A stretch of 21,501 bases of DNA from DATCIH01 sp036507955 (GTDB lineage Bacteria > Bacillota > Clostridia > Clostridiales > Clostridiaceae), in the NCBI GenBank assembly GCA_036507955.1, contig DATCIH010000026.1, positions 1 through 21,501 of the forward strand. The letters are read 5' to 3'. Shown here piece by piece: positions 14,985 through 21,501 of the stretch. The notes under the pieces are model-generated. The model did not search any database, was not told where the DNA came from, and saw nothing but the letters and a program-made list of their open reading frames with translations. A program made the position numbers and the translations under genes. The first letter of the stretch is position 1. Each line of letters begins with the position of its first letter.

Positions 14985-16700
14985 CTATATATTTATGAAT
15001 TTGAAATTTGTTACATCGAAAAGTCCTCTATCTGTTACCCTAATCTCAGGTATAACAGGTAAAGCTAAGAAGGAAAGGGTAATAAACGGCTCTAGCTTTT
15101 CATTTATCCCAAGCTTTTTCGCCTCATTAATCAATCTCTCTAAGGTCTCCACTACATAATCCATGCTTTTATCACTAATTAGTCCTGCAATAGGTAGCTC
15201 TAAAGTGGCTTTAACTCCTCCTGCTCCAACTACTGTAAAACCTCCATTTACTTTTTTAAGCTCCTTGATTGCAAGAAGCATATCTTCATCATTATCTCCA
15301 ATAACAATTAAATTGTGAGAATCATGAGCAACAGTGCTTGCTATTGCTCCATTTTTTATATTAAAGTTTTTTACTATGCCAAGTCCAATGTTATTTGTAG
15401 CTTTGTGTCTTTCAATTACTGCAATCTTAGAGTAGTTATCATCCGGAGTAAATAAGCCATCCTTTACCTTCACTGCTGCAATCTCTTTTTTGGTTATTAG
15501 CTCTCTAGGTATAATACTTATCACGGTAGCTTTATCTTGAGAAAGCCTTATATTAAGATCCTCCTTTTTAATGTTTCTTATCCTAACTGTATTAAAAACA
15601 TTTTTATCTTCAATTTTAGTATTGATAATCTTTGTGAGTTTCCCATTTTCACATATTATTTCTCCTCTAAAGAGTACCTTATCTATTTCAAACTCCTCAA
15701 GACTATTTAATATAATCAGATCTGCAGAATAACCTATGGCGACCGCCCCTAACCTTTTTAGTCTATAACACTGAGCAGTATTTATCGTAGCCATAGAAAT
15801 AGCATCTATAGGATCAACACCAAAACTGATTGCTTTCCTTACGTTATAATTTATATGTCCTTCTTTTTTTATATCTTCTAAATGCTTATCATCAGTACAA
15901 AATACAGCTCTATTAAAGGGGATACCCTTAGTTAAGAGGCCCATTATTAATTTTTCCAGGTTTCTTGCTGCGGATCCTTCCCTAATTTGAAGATACATGC
16001 CTAATCTTAATCTTTCAATACCTTCTTCAATGGTTGAACATTCATGATCTGTCACCACCCCTGCTGCTCTATAAGCATTTAATGCCTTACCTGTGAGTCC
16101 TGGCGAATGTCCATCGATTATTTTATCATCGAAAAGATCTATCTTTTTTAGAAGATCCTCTTTACACTCTAGTACCCCTTCATAATCCATTACTTCTCCA
16201 AGCCCTAAAATATTTTCATTATTAACAAAGGCTGCAATTAGATCAGAATTTATGTGTGCACCGTTATTTTCAAAGTTTGTGGAAGGAACACAGGAGGGCA
16301 TCATATAGAATATATTCATGGGAAGCCCCTTAGCTTGATTTATCATAAAGCTTATACCGTTAATTCCACATACATTTGCGATTTCATGAGGGTCTGCAAT
16401 TACTGTGGTTGTACCCTGAGGAAGTACCGCCTTTGCAAATTCAGAGGGTGTAACCATAGTTGATTCTATATGAACATGACCATCTATAAGCCCTGGGCAT
16501 ATATACTTCCCTGTAGCATCTATTTCCTTATAACCTGAGTAATCACCAATTCCTATAATTAGATCCTTACTTATAGCTATATCACCTCTGACTATTTCTT
16601 TAGTAAAGACATTTACAATATTACCATTTTTAATTACCAAATCTGCCTTCTCTTCACCTTTAGCTATTTCTATCCTCACTCGTTTCATGGCTACACTCAT
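14985..16700 (-). CDS. ade: adenine deaminase
   Basis: Converts adenine to hypoxanthine and ammonia in purine salvage and breakdown. 571 residues, the usual length. The start ATG at 16700 has GGAG about 9 bases upstream. Amidohydrolase hallmarks are in order: DLVIKNGNIVNVFTKEIVRG, the metal-binding GLIDGHVHIESTMVTPSEFA, TTVIADPHEIANVCG, LGLGEVMDY, DGHSPGLTG, TDHECS and FCTDDKHLEDI, then the C-terminal Ade-specific part with VAHDSHNLIVIGDNDEDM and ELPIAGLISD. The 5' end and upstream region are duplicated, in decayed form, 4.1 kb to the right. The divergent small gene at 16799 shares the upstream region. Function is clear from sequence. Confidence 0.96.
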   Translation of the reverse strand: MSVAMKRVRIEIAKGEEKADLVIKNGNIVNVFTKEIVRGDIAISKDLIIGIGDYSGYKEIDATGKYICPGLIDGHVHIESTMVTPSEFAKAVLPQGTTTVIADPHEIANVCGINGISFMINQAKGLPMNIFYMMPSCVPSTNFENNGAHINSDLIAAFVNNENILGLGEVMDYEGVLECKEDLLKKIDLFDDKIIDGHSPGLTGKALNAYRAAGVVTDHECSTIEEGIERLRLGMYLQIREGSAARNLEKLIMGLLTKGIPFNRAVFCTDDKHLEDIKKEGHINYNVRKAISFGVDPIDAISMATINTAQCYRLKRLGAVAIGYSADLIILNSLEEFEIDKVLFRGEIICENGKLTKIINTKIEDKNVFNTVRIRNIKKEDLNIRLSQDKATVISIIPRELITKKEIAAVKVKDGLFTPDDNYSKIAVIERHKATNNIGLGIVKNFNIKNGAIASTVAHDSHNLIVIGDNDEDMLLAIKELKKVNGGFTVVGAGGVKATLELPIAGLISDKSMDYVVETLERLINEAKKLGINEKLEPFITLSFLALPVIPEIRVTDRGLFDVTNFKFINI

Positions 16701-17003
16701 ATAAACTATCTCCTACCTATTATTTTATTAATATTATATATCTGTTTAGGCTTTTAGGCTATAATGTATTATATGATTTTATATAAGAGGTGAATTAATT
16801 GGGAGTTAAATATTACAAGGAATATGTTGAAATAATAGAGCATTTTGCAAGTGGCATAATGAGAATAGATGATTTTTACAAGTTTTTTGATATGACCCTA
16901 GAGGATTGGAACTTATCCTCTAAAGCTGATAGAATTGCCTTCGCAAGAACTATGGCAGATGACCTTCTTTATGCCTTAGGAAATGAGGCTGAAATTGAAC
17001 TAG
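16584..17003. repeat. 420-bp direct repeat, copy 1 (ade 5' end, intergenic, small gene)
   Basis: This segment covers the first about 39 codons of ade (minus strand), the divergent intergenic region and about 68 codons of the small unknown gene (plus strand). It reappears in the same orientation at 20685-21105 with about 26 differences in about 410 aligned bases when compared by eye. The two copies bracket the TIM-FAD-TIM operon. This is the intact copy. Confidence 0.9.
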
Positions 17004-17089
17004 GAGGCGGCTCTGTAAAGTATGTACAGGAAGAGTTCTTAATTAAGATATTTAATAAAAATAAATTTGTATGTGAGATTTCTTTGTAA
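16799..17089 (+). CDS. conserved small protein of unknown function
   Basis: 96 residues from a TTG at 16799 behind AGAGGTGA. It begins MGVKYYKEYVEIIEHFASGI and is mostly helical and acidic in the first two thirds (FDMTLEDWNLSSKADRIAFA, then MADDLLYALGNEAEIELGGG), ending in a basic, beta-like tail, FLIKIFNKNKFVCEISL. No signal peptide, membrane helix or cysteine motif is seen. I do not recognise the family. A TATAAT at 16760-16765 may be its -10. The gene is divergent from ade, and a decayed second copy exists at 20902-21113; in that copy many changes are at third positions up to the frameshift, which suggests this is a genuine coding gene. Confidence 0.65.
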   Translation: MGVKYYKEYVEIIEHFASGIMRIDDFYKFFDMTLEDWNLSSKADRIAFARTMADDLLYALGNEAEIELGGGSVKYVQEEFLIKIFNKNKFVCEISL

Positions 17090-17137
17090 TTATTACCTGG
17101 TAGTTAACTTGTATCCGTTACTTTTCCAATCAATAAA

Positions 17138-17178
17138 AAACAACCATAGATTTATGTAAATCAAATCTGTGGTTGTTT
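17138..17178. terminator. bidirectional hairpin terminator
   Basis: A 16-bp stem, AAACAACCATAGATTT (17138-17153) and AAATCTGTGGTTGTTT (17163-17178), with one T-G wobble, lies between the convergent small gene and the TIM-barrel operon. On the minus strand the stem runs into TTTTTT (plus 17135-17140), making a good terminator for the operon; on the plus strand the tail is weaker. Confidence 0.8.
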
Positions 17179-17182
17179 CCCG

Positions 17183-17206
17183 CTAAGCATCCCGACCTAT
17201 GCTTAG
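17183..17206. repeat. second hairpin next to the operon terminator
   Basis: CTAAGCAT (17183-17190) and ATGCTTAG (17199-17206) with an 8-base loop CCCGACCT; the stem extends by a G-U and a C-G pair to about 10 bp. It lies between the TIM-barrel stop codon and the main terminator, so on the minus-strand mRNA it is a 3'-end hairpin. No T tract follows it. Confidence 0.6.
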
Positions 17207-17215
17207 TGGTTTCAT

Positions 17216-18055
17216 TTAAATTTTTAAAACTTTCTTCACAATATCTGTGTTTTCTTTAATCTGGTTTTTATACTTCTGAAATACTCCAATCATAGCCATA
17301 TCACATGGTTTAATATTCTCGTATGCTTCTCTTAAAAAGGTTTCTGCCACAGAAGGGATTTCTTCCGAACTCTTTCCAATAAATATTTGACCTCCGGCAA
17401 AAATCTTAAAGGCTATAAAGGGCTTCTTAACCTGCTTTATAACGTCGAACATAAGGAACCTATCTTCAGGATAAAACACTAAGGACTTGGACTTACCTGT
17501 AATAAAACCGCTCTGCTGCCCACGCTGTGTTCTACGCGCATTGTATAGGCAGGTTACATAGAAATCAGCATTCCAGTCCTCTTTTTCTGCTCGCAAAACT
17601 GTCTCTGGTACATGTGTGCCAAGACCGGTGGATACACCACTGTCCTTTATAAGCTTGATTCTCCTGCGCAACGTATCAATTTCCGCATTCTCACAATACA
17701 AGTCTGCTGTTCCTCCCTGATGATATATTCCAATGGGGTCGCATTTTAGCATCATTTGCAAATTAATTGCCAGGTCTAGGGCTGGGTATGTCTGAAACAT
17801 GATATTCATCTTTCCACCATCATTTTTGTATTGTCGGATAACTCGCAATACAAAGGGCTCAGCCAGGGCCATATAGGTGTTGATTCCTCTTTCCTCAGCT
17901 TCGAACAGGGCTTTTACACAATTGTCAGCAGTATAGTAGTCAATCATCTCATCCCCACTGTGTATCTGCTCAATATATGAGTGACCATTGAATGGGTTGT
18001 CGCCCAAAATTAAACGGGTGACCTTTCTACCGAAAAAATCCACAGATTCTATCAT
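17216..18055 (-). CDS. uncharacterised TIM-barrel-like protein (paralogue 2 of the operon)
   Basis: 279 residues from ATG 18055, with GAGGAGG 8 bases upstream; a GTG at 18061 is too close to that site. It is similar along its length to the first gene of the operon: FGRKVTRLILGDNPFNGHSY (versus GGVSLSRMIIGTNWFLGYSH), GLGTHVPETVLRAEKEDWNA (versus GLSTHMPESIIYADESNLDV), FIAFKIFAGGQI (versus VMTIKPMAAGQL) and a C-terminal MAMIGVFQK (versus VTVGTMSPK). The strand pattern suggests an aldo/keto-reductase-like or aldolase-like TIM barrel. I do not recognise a named family or reaction. Sampled stretches look richer in G+C than the genes next to it (28 of 60 bases at 17521-17580, against 18 of 60 at 18661-18720), a possible sign of separate origin. 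It is the last gene of the operon, 42 bases after the FAD oxidase. Confidence 0.7.
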   Translation of the reverse strand: MIESVDFFGRKVTRLILGDNPFNGHSYIEQIHSGDEMIDYYTADNCVKALFEAEERGINTYMALAEPFVLRVIRQYKNDGGKMNIMFQTYPALDLAINLQMMLKCDPIGIYHQGGTADLYCENAEIDTLRRRIKLIKDSGVSTGLGTHVPETVLRAEKEDWNADFYVTCLYNARRTQRGQQSGFITGKSKSLVFYPEDRFLMFDVIKQVKKPFIAFKIFAGGQIFIGKSSEEIPSVAETFLREAYENIKPCDMAMIGVFQKYKNQIKENTDIVKKVLKI

Positions 18056-18097
18056 AATCACTACCTCCTCAAAAATAATATATCCTTTGTGGACATA

Positions 18098-19699
18098 CTA
18101 GATATCCCCTATTAAATTTCCATTGTTGAGCCTGTTTTCAGGATCAAATAATAGCTTTAGCCTCTTCATATCTAAAAGACCTTTCTGTCCATACATTATT
18201 TCCAGCATTTCAACTTTAATTTTACCAATACCATGCTCTGCAGATATGGTTCCATCTATTTCAACAACCTTTCTTGCCCAAGCCTTGTATAATTCTTTTC
18301 CTTTATAGTACTCTTCCATATTTCTTGGAAGTATATTTACATGAAGATGATTGTCACCTATATGTCCGAATATGACAGCTTCAAGTCCAGATTCTTTTAG
18401 GGAGGTATTATATAAATCCATAATATACTCTAAGCTCTCATCTGGAACTGCCATATCTGTTCCCAGTTTTGTTATTCTAGGTTCTATTTTCCTACGCTCA
18501 TCTATTAAGCTATTTACTGCTTCAGGCGTAGCATGCCTAAAGAAATGCAATCTTTCCATATCCGAAGAATCTAGCGCAACCCAGGTGTGTTCTTCGCATC
18601 CTCCAGCTTCCTTCATGAATCTGCCAGCTTTAAATAGACTTTGAAGTGTCTCTTCTTTATTATCCCCCTGATATTCTATATAAACTGCTGTATTATAGTA
18701 ATCCTTTATATCACCAAGATTACTGAATACTCCCTTATCCTCCTTCTTTTTCAGCAGAAGCTTTAAAGCTTCATAATTAAAAAATTCGATAGCAGTAGGT
18801 TTTAAAAACTTATTGTCAGTCTCATCCCTAAGCTTTTTTATATAGCTTATAGCCTCCTTTTCCTCTAAAAAAAAGGAGGTCATTCCACATATAAACTCAG
18901 GCTTTTTTATAAGTTTTATTTCAACCTCCGAAATTATTGCTATTGTTCCTTCTGTACCTATGAATAAATCTATTAGATCCATATTATCTAATGCATAATA
19001 TCCAGATGCATTTTTAACCTTTGGCATATCATAGGAAGGAACCTCTCCACTTATTGTATCTCCATTAATAAGCTCTAATGAAAATTTTCTTCCTTGAAGA
19101 AAGCACCCTCCTCTTCTCACAAATGCACTTCTACCATCTACTAGTAATAGTCTAAGAGACTCTATATAATCTCTAGTTGAACCATATTTATAAGAGCAAG
19201 CCCCAGAAGCATTACAAGCTATCATACCTCCTATGGAAGCCGATCTTTCAGTAGGATCTGGCGTAAACATCCATTTACCTGATGTTTTAAATAGTTTAAG
19301 CGCTTCTAAGGACTCCTTCGACCAACCTTTAGTATCAAAGCTTTTACTTCTTAAGGTCTCATCTATATTAAGGAGCAATACCCCTGGCTGAAGCTTTAAA
19401 AAGAAGTTATCCTTTTCCTTATCATACACTAGTCCAGTAATAGAATTTAATTTGCTTAAATTTATAACATGGCCACTCTTTGGAACTGCTCCTGCTGTTA
19501 TTCCAGTTCTAGCTCCTTGAATTGTTATTTTTTCAGTCTTAAAGAATTGAAGTATATCCTTTAATTCATCTTCAGACTGAGGAAAGGATATAGAATCTGC
19601 AGAGCCTAACTTTCTGGATTCATCCTTTAGATATCCTATATATTCTTCAGCTGGTAAGATTAATTTTTCTGCTTCCGAATCTTTTATTCGCGCCTGCAT
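18098..19699 (-). CDS. FAD-binding 2-hydroxyacid oxidase/dehydrogenase, GlcD/D-LDH family
   Basis: 533 residues; ATG 19699 follows the previous stop by only a few bases, with a weak AAAGG inside the preceding gene, suggesting translational coupling. The FAD_binding_4 (PCMH) domain shows ITIQGARTGITAGAVP at about residues 57-73, PDPTERSASIGGMIACNASG at about 147-166 and DLFIGTEGTIAIISEVEIKL. The FAD-oxidase C-terminal domain shows FGHIGDNHLHVN and ISAEHGIGKIKVEML, with LFDPENRLNNGNLIG near the end. This family oxidises D-2-hydroxy acids such as glycolate or D-lactate. It is longer than the usual 460-480 residues, with extra sequence before and between the FAD motifs. No iron-sulfur domain is fused to it. 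Its true substrate is probably defined by the two TIM-barrel neighbours. Confidence 0.88.
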   Translation of the reverse strand: MQARIKDSEAEKLILPAEEYIGYLKDESRKLGSADSISFPQSEDELKDILQFFKTEKITIQGARTGITAGAVPKSGHVINLSKLNSITGLVYDKEKDNFFLKLQPGVLLLNIDETLRSKSFDTKGWSKESLEALKLFKTSGKWMFTPDPTERSASIGGMIACNASGACSYKYGSTRDYIESLRLLLVDGRSAFVRRGGCFLQGRKFSLELINGDTISGEVPSYDMPKVKNASGYYALDNMDLIDLFIGTEGTIAIISEVEIKLIKKPEFICGMTSFFLEEKEAISYIKKLRDETDNKFLKPTAIEFFNYEALKLLLKKKEDKGVFSNLGDIKDYYNTAVYIEYQGDNKEETLQSLFKAGRFMKEAGGCEEHTWVALDSSDMERLHFFRHATPEAVNSLIDERRKIEPRITKLGTDMAVPDESLEYIMDLYNTSLKESGLEAVIFGHIGDNHLHVNILPRNMEEYYKGKELYKAWARKVVEIDGTISAEHGIGKIKVEMLEIMYGQKGLLDMKRLKLLFDPENRLNNGNLIGDI

Positions 19700-19701
19700 T
19701 G

Positions 19702-20559
19702 CTATCTAGCCTTTATTGAACTTTTTGAACGAGTTTCTTGAAGTTTTACGGTACTAGCCTTATGATCAAGAATATTTAATGAAAGTTCTATGCATTCAGC
19801 TGCTTCCTTAGGAGACATAGTTCCAACTGTAACCATATCAATATCTCTTATAGTGTTCCAAACAAAATTAAGTCCTTGAAAGGGTCTTAATTGTCCTGCA
19901 GCCATAGGCTTTATTGTCATTACAGGCTTTTTAGCATTTTGTATTACATTTGAAATCCAATCTACCTCAACCTGCATTAAAAATCCCATTGAATTATATA
20001 AAGAAATATAGGTTTCTACATCAAGGTTGCTTTCATCTGCATAAATTATAGATTCAGGCATATGAGTGCTTAAACCTGGTATCATATTTCTATCTCTAAT
20101 CATTTTGCAAACGGTATCCATCTTTCTTAATTCTCTAGAACATCTGTCTACCATACTGTCAGTGGTGCTTTGGTGAGGCATGCAAAAAGTAGCTCCTAGC
20201 GCTGCTTGAATATCCAATATTTTTTCTACTTCCTTTAAATCGAAGCCGTTGATAGGGGTATTTCTGTCTACAGTTAGTGCGGGTGTAGATACAATTATAG
20301 CCTTAACTCCAGTTCTATCCTCTGCTTCTTTTATACCTTCAGCAAGTATTGGAGTTTGAATCTGACCCATTATTGTATCAACACCTGCCTTAAAAAACAC
20401 TTCTACTATATCAGCAATCGCTTTTCTATTAGATATATGTTCCTTTATATAATCATCGTCTGCAACAGACGTATGACTATATCCTAAAAACCAATTCGTA
20501 CCTATGATCATTCTAGATAATGAAACTCCTCCAACTATTGTTCTTGGAAACTTGTCCAT
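19702..20559 (-). CDS. uncharacterised TIM-barrel-like protein (paralogue 1 of the operon)
   Basis: 285 residues from ATG 20559 with AGGAGGAG just upstream; first gene of the minus-strand operon. Features: VGGVSLSRMIIGTNWFLGYS at the N-terminus, VEVFFKAGVDTIMGQIQTPI, ATFCMPHQSTTDSMVDRCSR, GLSTHMPESIIYADE, QVEVDWISNVIQNAKKPVMT and IKPMAAGQLRPFQG, then DIDMVTVGTMSPKEAAECIE. The alternation of strands and helices fits an eight-stranded TIM barrel, loosely like aldo/keto reductases, but I do not see the AKR catalytic Tyr-Lys-His-Asp set clearly. It is paralogous to the third gene of the operon. No name or reaction can be assigned; a role in handling a hydroxy or keto acid together with the FAD oxidase is inference. 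Confidence 0.72.
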   Translation of the reverse strand: MDKFPRTIVGGVSLSRMIIGTNWFLGYSHTSVADDDYIKEHISNRKAIADIVEVFFKAGVDTIMGQIQTPILAEGIKEAEDRTGVKAIIVSTPALTVDRNTPINGFDLKEVEKILDIQAALGATFCMPHQSTTDSMVDRCSRELRKMDTVCKMIRDRNMIPGLSTHMPESIIYADESNLDVETYISLYNSMGFLMQVEVDWISNVIQNAKKPVMTIKPMAAGQLRPFQGLNFVWNTIRDIDMVTVGTMSPKEAAECIELSLNILDHKASTVKLQETRSKSSIKAR

Positions 20560-20597
20560 TTTAACTCCTCCTAAGAAATATTTTATAGCATGTCTTT

Positions 20598-20625
20598 ATT
20601 ATACTATATATATTTTATTTGAAAA
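20598..20625 (-). promoter_or_regulatory. candidate promoter of the TIM-FAD-TIM operon
   Basis: On the minus strand TTTTCA (plus 20620-20625) and TATAAT (plus 20598-20603) are separated by 16 bases, about 40 bases before the ATG at 20559. The -35 is weak; the -10 is perfect. Confidence 0.4.
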
Positions 20626-20684
20626 TAGAAAATGCAAACATTTGAATATATATTATTAAAGTCTTTGCTATTTACTAAAAGTAT

Positions 20685-20803
20685 ACCTTTCTGATTATCT
20701 CCTTAGTAAAGACATTTACAATATTACCATTTTAAATTGCCAAATCTGCCTTCTCTTCACCTTTAGCTATTTCTATCCTCACTTGTTTAATGGCTACACT
20801 CAT
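20685..20803 (-). pseudogene. adenine deaminase 5' fragment, decayed
   Basis: Reads MSVAIKQVRIEIAKGEEKAD on the minus strand from a CAT at 20801-20803, matching the start of the intact ade. A lysine codon has become TAA (plus 20732-20734), and the copy ends after about 39 codons, so it cannot make enzyme. The GGGAG ribosome binding site and ATG are still present, so a peptide of about 23 residues could in principle be translated. Confidence 0.85.
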
Positions 20804-21105
20804 ATAAACTATCTCCCACCTATTATTTTATTAATATTATATATCCGTTTAGGCTTTTAGGCTATAATGTATTATATGATTTTATTTAAGAAGTGAATTA
20901 ATTGGGAGTTAAATATTACAAAGAATTTGTTGAAATAATAGAGCATTTTGCCAGTGGCATAATGAGAATAGATGATTTTTATAAGTTTATTGATATGACT
21001 CTAGGGATTGGAACCTCTCCTCTAAAACTGCTAGAATTGTCATCGCAAGAACTATGGCAGATGACCTTTTTTATGCCTTAGGGAATGAAGCTGAAATTGA
21101 GCTAG
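20685..21105. repeat. 420-bp direct repeat, copy 2 (decayed)
   Basis: Same-orientation copy of 16584-17003, about 94% identical by eye. The intergenic promoter region is nearly unchanged, while both coding parts are broken. Similarity begins near ACCT at 20685 and ends after GAGCTAG at 21105. Confidence 0.9.
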
Positions 21106-21113
21106 AATTATAA
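20902..21113 (+). pseudogene. decayed copy of the small unknown gene
   Basis: Starts with the same TTG and reads MGVKYYKEFVEIIEHFASGI, then a one-base deletion (CTAGGGATTGG against CTAGAGGATTGG, near 21003) shifts the frame. In the shifted frame a TAG follows at 21079-21081; in the original frame the sequence continues to a TAA at 21111-21113, without the last about 27 residues of the intact protein. The ribosome binding site is weakened from AGAGGTGA to AGAAGTGA. Confidence 0.8.
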
Positions 21114-21149
21114 ACTGTAAAAACATTTTTAAGGGGGTAATTTATTATT

Positions 21150-21501
21150 ATGGATTGTAAAAATCAGGTTGTTAGGTTTTTAAAAAATAACAAGAATAGC
21201 TACAATTCTAAAGAGGCAACTATAGGTATTGACTCAGCTATAGATAAGATTGTTAGAGTTGTGCATAGTAAATCTGAAGAAAACGGAAAGATATTTTTTA
21301 ATGATATTGCTCAATTTGGAAATCACATTCTTTCTAAGAGTGGTATGAGTTGTGGAATAGAACTAGTACAAAAATTTATAAAAGTTGGAGGCAATGCTCC
21401 AATTATGTCTAATGCACTTGGTGCTTTAGCTGTTAAGGTTAATTGTGTTTGTCCACTAGGAATGCCTGAGATTGATCCTATTTTTAAAAATCTATCTTCT
21501 A
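21150..21501 (+). CDS. probable PfkB-like carbohydrate kinase, N-terminal part
   Basis: An open frame from ATG 21150 (AAGGGGGT at 21131-21138 upstream, spacing slightly long) runs off the right edge after 117 residues. It contains KEATIGIDSAIDKIVRVVHS near the start and GGNAPIMSNALGALAVKVNC with CPLGMPEIDPIF later. The GGNAPxMxNALxxLGxKVxxxGxLG block, which binds the sugar in ribokinase-type enzymes, points to the PfkB family, although the usual GD-x-x-x-D-x-x N-terminal strand is atypical here. The ATP-binding C-terminal half lies outside the window, so substrate and completeness are unknown. Confidence 0.5.
   Translation, partial: MDCKNQVVRFLKNNKNSYNSKEATIGIDSAIDKIVRVVHSKSEENGKIFFNDIAQFGNHILSKSGMSCGIELVQKFIKVGGNAPIMSNALGALAVKVNCVCPLGMPEIDPIFKNLSS

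Noticed and set aside
18123..18644. Plus-strand open frames inside the FAD oxidase gene (18123-18308, 18351-18644)
   Set aside because: Antisense to a gene with full family motifs; no start signals or recognisable products.
20685..21105. Insertion-sequence end or transposon arm
   Set aside because: The repeat is made of ade 5' coding sequence, a promoter region and a small gene, with no transposase or terminal inverted repeats; it is a segmental duplication.

Overview
The window is A+T-rich, uses strong AGGAGG-type ribosome binding sites and carries gene families typical of low-GC anaerobic Firmicutes: a glp operon with a DUF1667 partner, a DUF4179/ECF sigma pair, adenine deaminase and a ferritin-like protein. 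A Clostridium-like chromosome is the most likely source. This is inferred from family content and composition only. No rRNA, tRNA, CRISPR array or intact mobile element was seen.

Layout. (1) 1-1921 is a decayed region: an IS66-type transposase scrap joined to a 5'-truncated DUF3888 gene, then an Rpn/PD-(D/E)XK nuclease-transposase gene split by about 273 bp that carry a small two-helix membrane protein gene. (2) 2079-3707, minus strand: an ECF-type sigma factor followed by a membrane-anchored DUF4179 protein, probably a sigma/anti-sigma pair. (3) 4066-6124: a YyaL/SSP411-type thioredoxin-fold protein, broken by a 19-bp insertion just before its CHWC motif. (4) 6191-9353: a carbohydrate cluster with a CE15-like esterase, a LacI-family regulator and a sugar isomerase/epimerase, closed by a strong terminator. 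(5) 9354-9703: an intergenic stretch with clustered DnaA-box-like sequences, then the glycerol operon glpK - glpA-like - glpB-like - DUF1667 (9704-14303), which would phosphorylate glycerol and oxidise glycerol-3-phosphate. (6) 14421-16700, minus strand: a ferritin-like protein and adenine deaminase. (7) 16799-17089: a small unknown protein divergent from ade. (8) 17216-20559, minus strand: a three-gene operon in which two paralogous, uncharacterised TIM-barrel-like proteins flank a GlcD/D-lactate-dehydrogenase-like FAD oxidase. (9) 20685-21113: a decayed direct copy of the ade 5' end, the intergenic region and the small unknown gene. (10) 21150-end: the start of a probable PfkB-like sugar kinase.

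The most notable observations are: the 420-bp direct repeat (about 94% identical by eye) bracketing the TIM-FAD-TIM operon, with the second copy carrying a nonsense and a frameshift mutation; the TIM-FAD-TIM module itself, for which I recognise no described pathway; the split Rpn gene; the disrupted YyaL-type gene; a possible AUU start codon on the glpA-like gene; and the DnaA-box cluster before glpK.
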